From NCBI RefSeq assembly GCF_032062135.1, contig NC_092859.1, forward strand, positions 29,801,753-29,865,752: 64,000 nt of DNA. The letters are read 5' to 3'. The translations under genes were made by a program, and so were the position numbers. Below are positions 62,302 to 64,000 of this stretch, in pieces (positions within the stretch are counted from its first letter, which is position 1; each line of letters begins with the position of its first letter). The notes below the pieces were generated by a model. It did no database searches and was not told where the DNA came from. It saw only the letters and a program-made list of their open reading frames with translations. The stretch comes from Pyxicephalus adspersus. Taxonomy: Eukaryota; Chordata; Amphibia; Anura; Pyxicephalidae.

Positions 62302-63864
62302 TTCAGTGATTGATTGGAACAGAAGTTTCTAAAGGAAAGTCTAAATCTTTTTGGTTGTTGAGACAGTTCTGGAGTCCTTGTTATATCTACTCACTTGTGT
62401 TTTTTTATTGATTGAATTATCATTATAAATTAAAGTTATTAATTTGTTTTTATGGATGATTTAGTTTTTTTGTATAGCTCATGTGTTGGGATGTAGTGTA
62501 AAGTCCACCTACAAATAAATATCTATCTCCTTATAGAGGAGAGAGCAGGTGGGTGGAGCTGGGAACCGGTGGGCAGAAATCTCTCCACTGGGATCCCCAG
62601 GAGACAATAAACTACTAATTTAAAATCTAACTTTCTAATCCAAACCCAACCATGCATCATCTAATAAGTAATATTTTAGTTTTAGATGACTCAAGTAAAG
62701 ATAAAAACCCTAACAAAATGAAATTTAAAAGATCATGTATCATAAACAAGTAATCATAAAGGGTACTTACCACTTTTTATACTTTGTTGCTAGTCCCCAA
62801 CAAAGATCACAATAATTGCATAGCATTTCTCAAAGCAGTATTATTGTTGGTGACCACAGTGCACAATGCCCAGGTATTATGCGTTAAAAAGCCACCTGTA
62901 GTTGCCATGGGTAGCCTGTGTAACAAGGTGAGAGTTATATCCTAATACAAGGAAGTGTCTAAGCAAGAACCTTCATGGCAGGATCACTGGGTACTAATTT
63001 AATGAAAGCCTAAAATATTAAAAATGACATTACATGAACATGTTATAGATTATTTGAGATTTTAGTGAATGTGTTTAGATTATCAATAACAGATATTTAA
63101 TAAATATGTTATGTAAAAATATAAAGTGAGTGTGGGTGTTTTTTTTGTTTGTTTTTTTAAAGCTGATTTTCTGTGGTCACAGTCCTAATGGCTTTTTTTT
63201 TTTTTCACTACGTGCAATGAGAGGGATATACACTAATTACAATACTATGGTTTTGTCAACATAGAAGTTTCTTATTTACTGAGCTTATCTCTACTTTAAA
63301 TGACCAATGGAGTTCAAGGCATTTGGTGTGTGTTTAGTAAATGCAGATATTTATTTGAATTGAAAAAGAGGTCAGGACAGCAGCAAATTGTGGCATAAGT
63401 TATAAAGTTTGCCAATCATTCTATAACTAGAAATAAAAGTTTTTGACCTGACTTTTTAAAAATAAATGTGGAGAAAGCACAAAGCATTAAAATGTATTGT
63501 TATGTTTCTGTTTAAAGTGAACCTTTATCTCATTTTGCACTAGTAAAAGTAAACATCATCCATCAGAGCAAACAAAGAAGATTCTAATTAAACGTCACTC
63601 TCTTTGTTGGAACAACATGATGACTAAATTCTGCCAAATGTCCTAGCAGAGAGCCTCGATGGCCAGTATGGACATTCTCATTACACAGCAGGGATATCAG
63701 TTTGCAAGTCTTACCAAGGAAATAAATCAAAGTCAGATTCTATTAACAAGGTGAAACTGTAATGGGCATGAAGGTGGCTTTTCTGACTTAAGTTAGACAC
63801 AGTAAGGTGTTTATTTTTATGCAAGACAACTGATTCAAATGTTTACATTGCAGGAGTATCATAG

Positions 63865-64000
63865 TGAATCAGTGGTTAGCATTCCTGCCTTGCAGCACCA
63901 GTTCTACCTTTAAATCTTGGCCAGCATGAGTTTGTTTGTTCTTCCTTCATTTGAATGGGTTTTTTTTCCCACATCCTAAATACATACTGGTAGGTTAATT
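63865..64000 (+). mobile_element. tRNA-derived SINE, cut by the window end
   Basis: The A-box region AATCAGTGGTTAGCATTCC, a decayed B box (CTTTAAATCTTGGCC) and the core TTTCCCACATCCTAAATAC and GGTAGGTTAATT are present. The 3' half lies outside the window. Confidence 0.65.

Larger units (their letters stand above)
58700..64000. other. Non-coding stretch upstream of ADCK2 to the window end
   Basis: No recognisable coding exon. By synteny the first intron of DENND2A could lie here on the plus strand, but nothing in the sequence shows it. It holds the repeats listed separately and a poly(C) run at 62286-62301. The rest is AT-rich. Confidence 0.45.

Overview
The window is vertebrate nuclear DNA: long introns with GT/AG splice sites, dense non-coding repeats and gene blocks recognisable from their proteins. 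The gene order BRAF (+), NDUFB2 (-), ADCK2 (-), with BRAF and NDUFB2 tail to tail, is the conserved tetrapod arrangement (human 7q34 in mirror image). The repeats (T2/Kolobok-like TTAA elements, piggyBac-, hAT-, pogo-, Tc1- and Harbinger-like non-autonomous elements, a tRNA-derived SINE, an L1 with a frog-like ORF2 tail) suggest an anuran amphibian. The host assignment is inference.

Layout. 1-7.7 kb: the last nine coding exons of BRAF, covering the end of the hinge and the whole kinase domain, with transposon remnants in the introns. 7.7-14.9 kb: intergenic, no gene recognised. 14.9-32.2 kb: a tandem duplication carrying two small dermatopontin-like secreted-protein genes (five coding exons each, 171 aa each), with about 3 kb of duplicated upstream DNA; a 5'-truncated L1 and a SINE lie between them. 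32.2-36.1 kb: repeat-rich DNA (a large hAT-like element, palindromic MITEs, a T2-like MITE). 36.2-39.0 kb: NDUFB2 (three coding exons, minus strand). 39.7-49.3 kb: a divergent 12-exon gene for an 827-aa protein with a degenerate vWA domain, a DUF4537 (Tudor-like) region, a CxxC-x6-CxxC motif and a long coiled coil; it resembles the C11orf16/VWA3 group. 49.3-54.5 kb: repeats. 54.5-58.35 kb: ADCK2 on the minus strand, with four coding exons readable. 58.35-64 kb: the ADCK2 promoter and non-coding, repeat-rich DNA to the end.

Points that stand out. (1) ADCK2 here lacks the parts of the UbiB/ADCK fold that bind ATP and catalyse: an in-frame gap inside exon 1 removes the A-rich loop and the VAVK lysine, and the exon carrying HADxHPGN and the metal-binding DxG cannot be found, yet the remaining exons are open and correctly spliced. 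(2) A vWA/DUF4537/coiled-coil gene sits between NDUFB2 and ADCK2, where mammals have the two side by side. (3) A tandem dermatopontin-like pair sits between BRAF and NDUFB2. The two copies share a 92-bp upstream block with only two differences, and comparing them exposes a SINE filled/empty site. (4) Several short palindromic element families, a 39-bp hAT remnant with an intact target duplication and a duplicated L1 3' end are readable directly in the sequence.

All coordinates were read by eye from the sequence and from splice and frame consistency. No alignment or database search was run.
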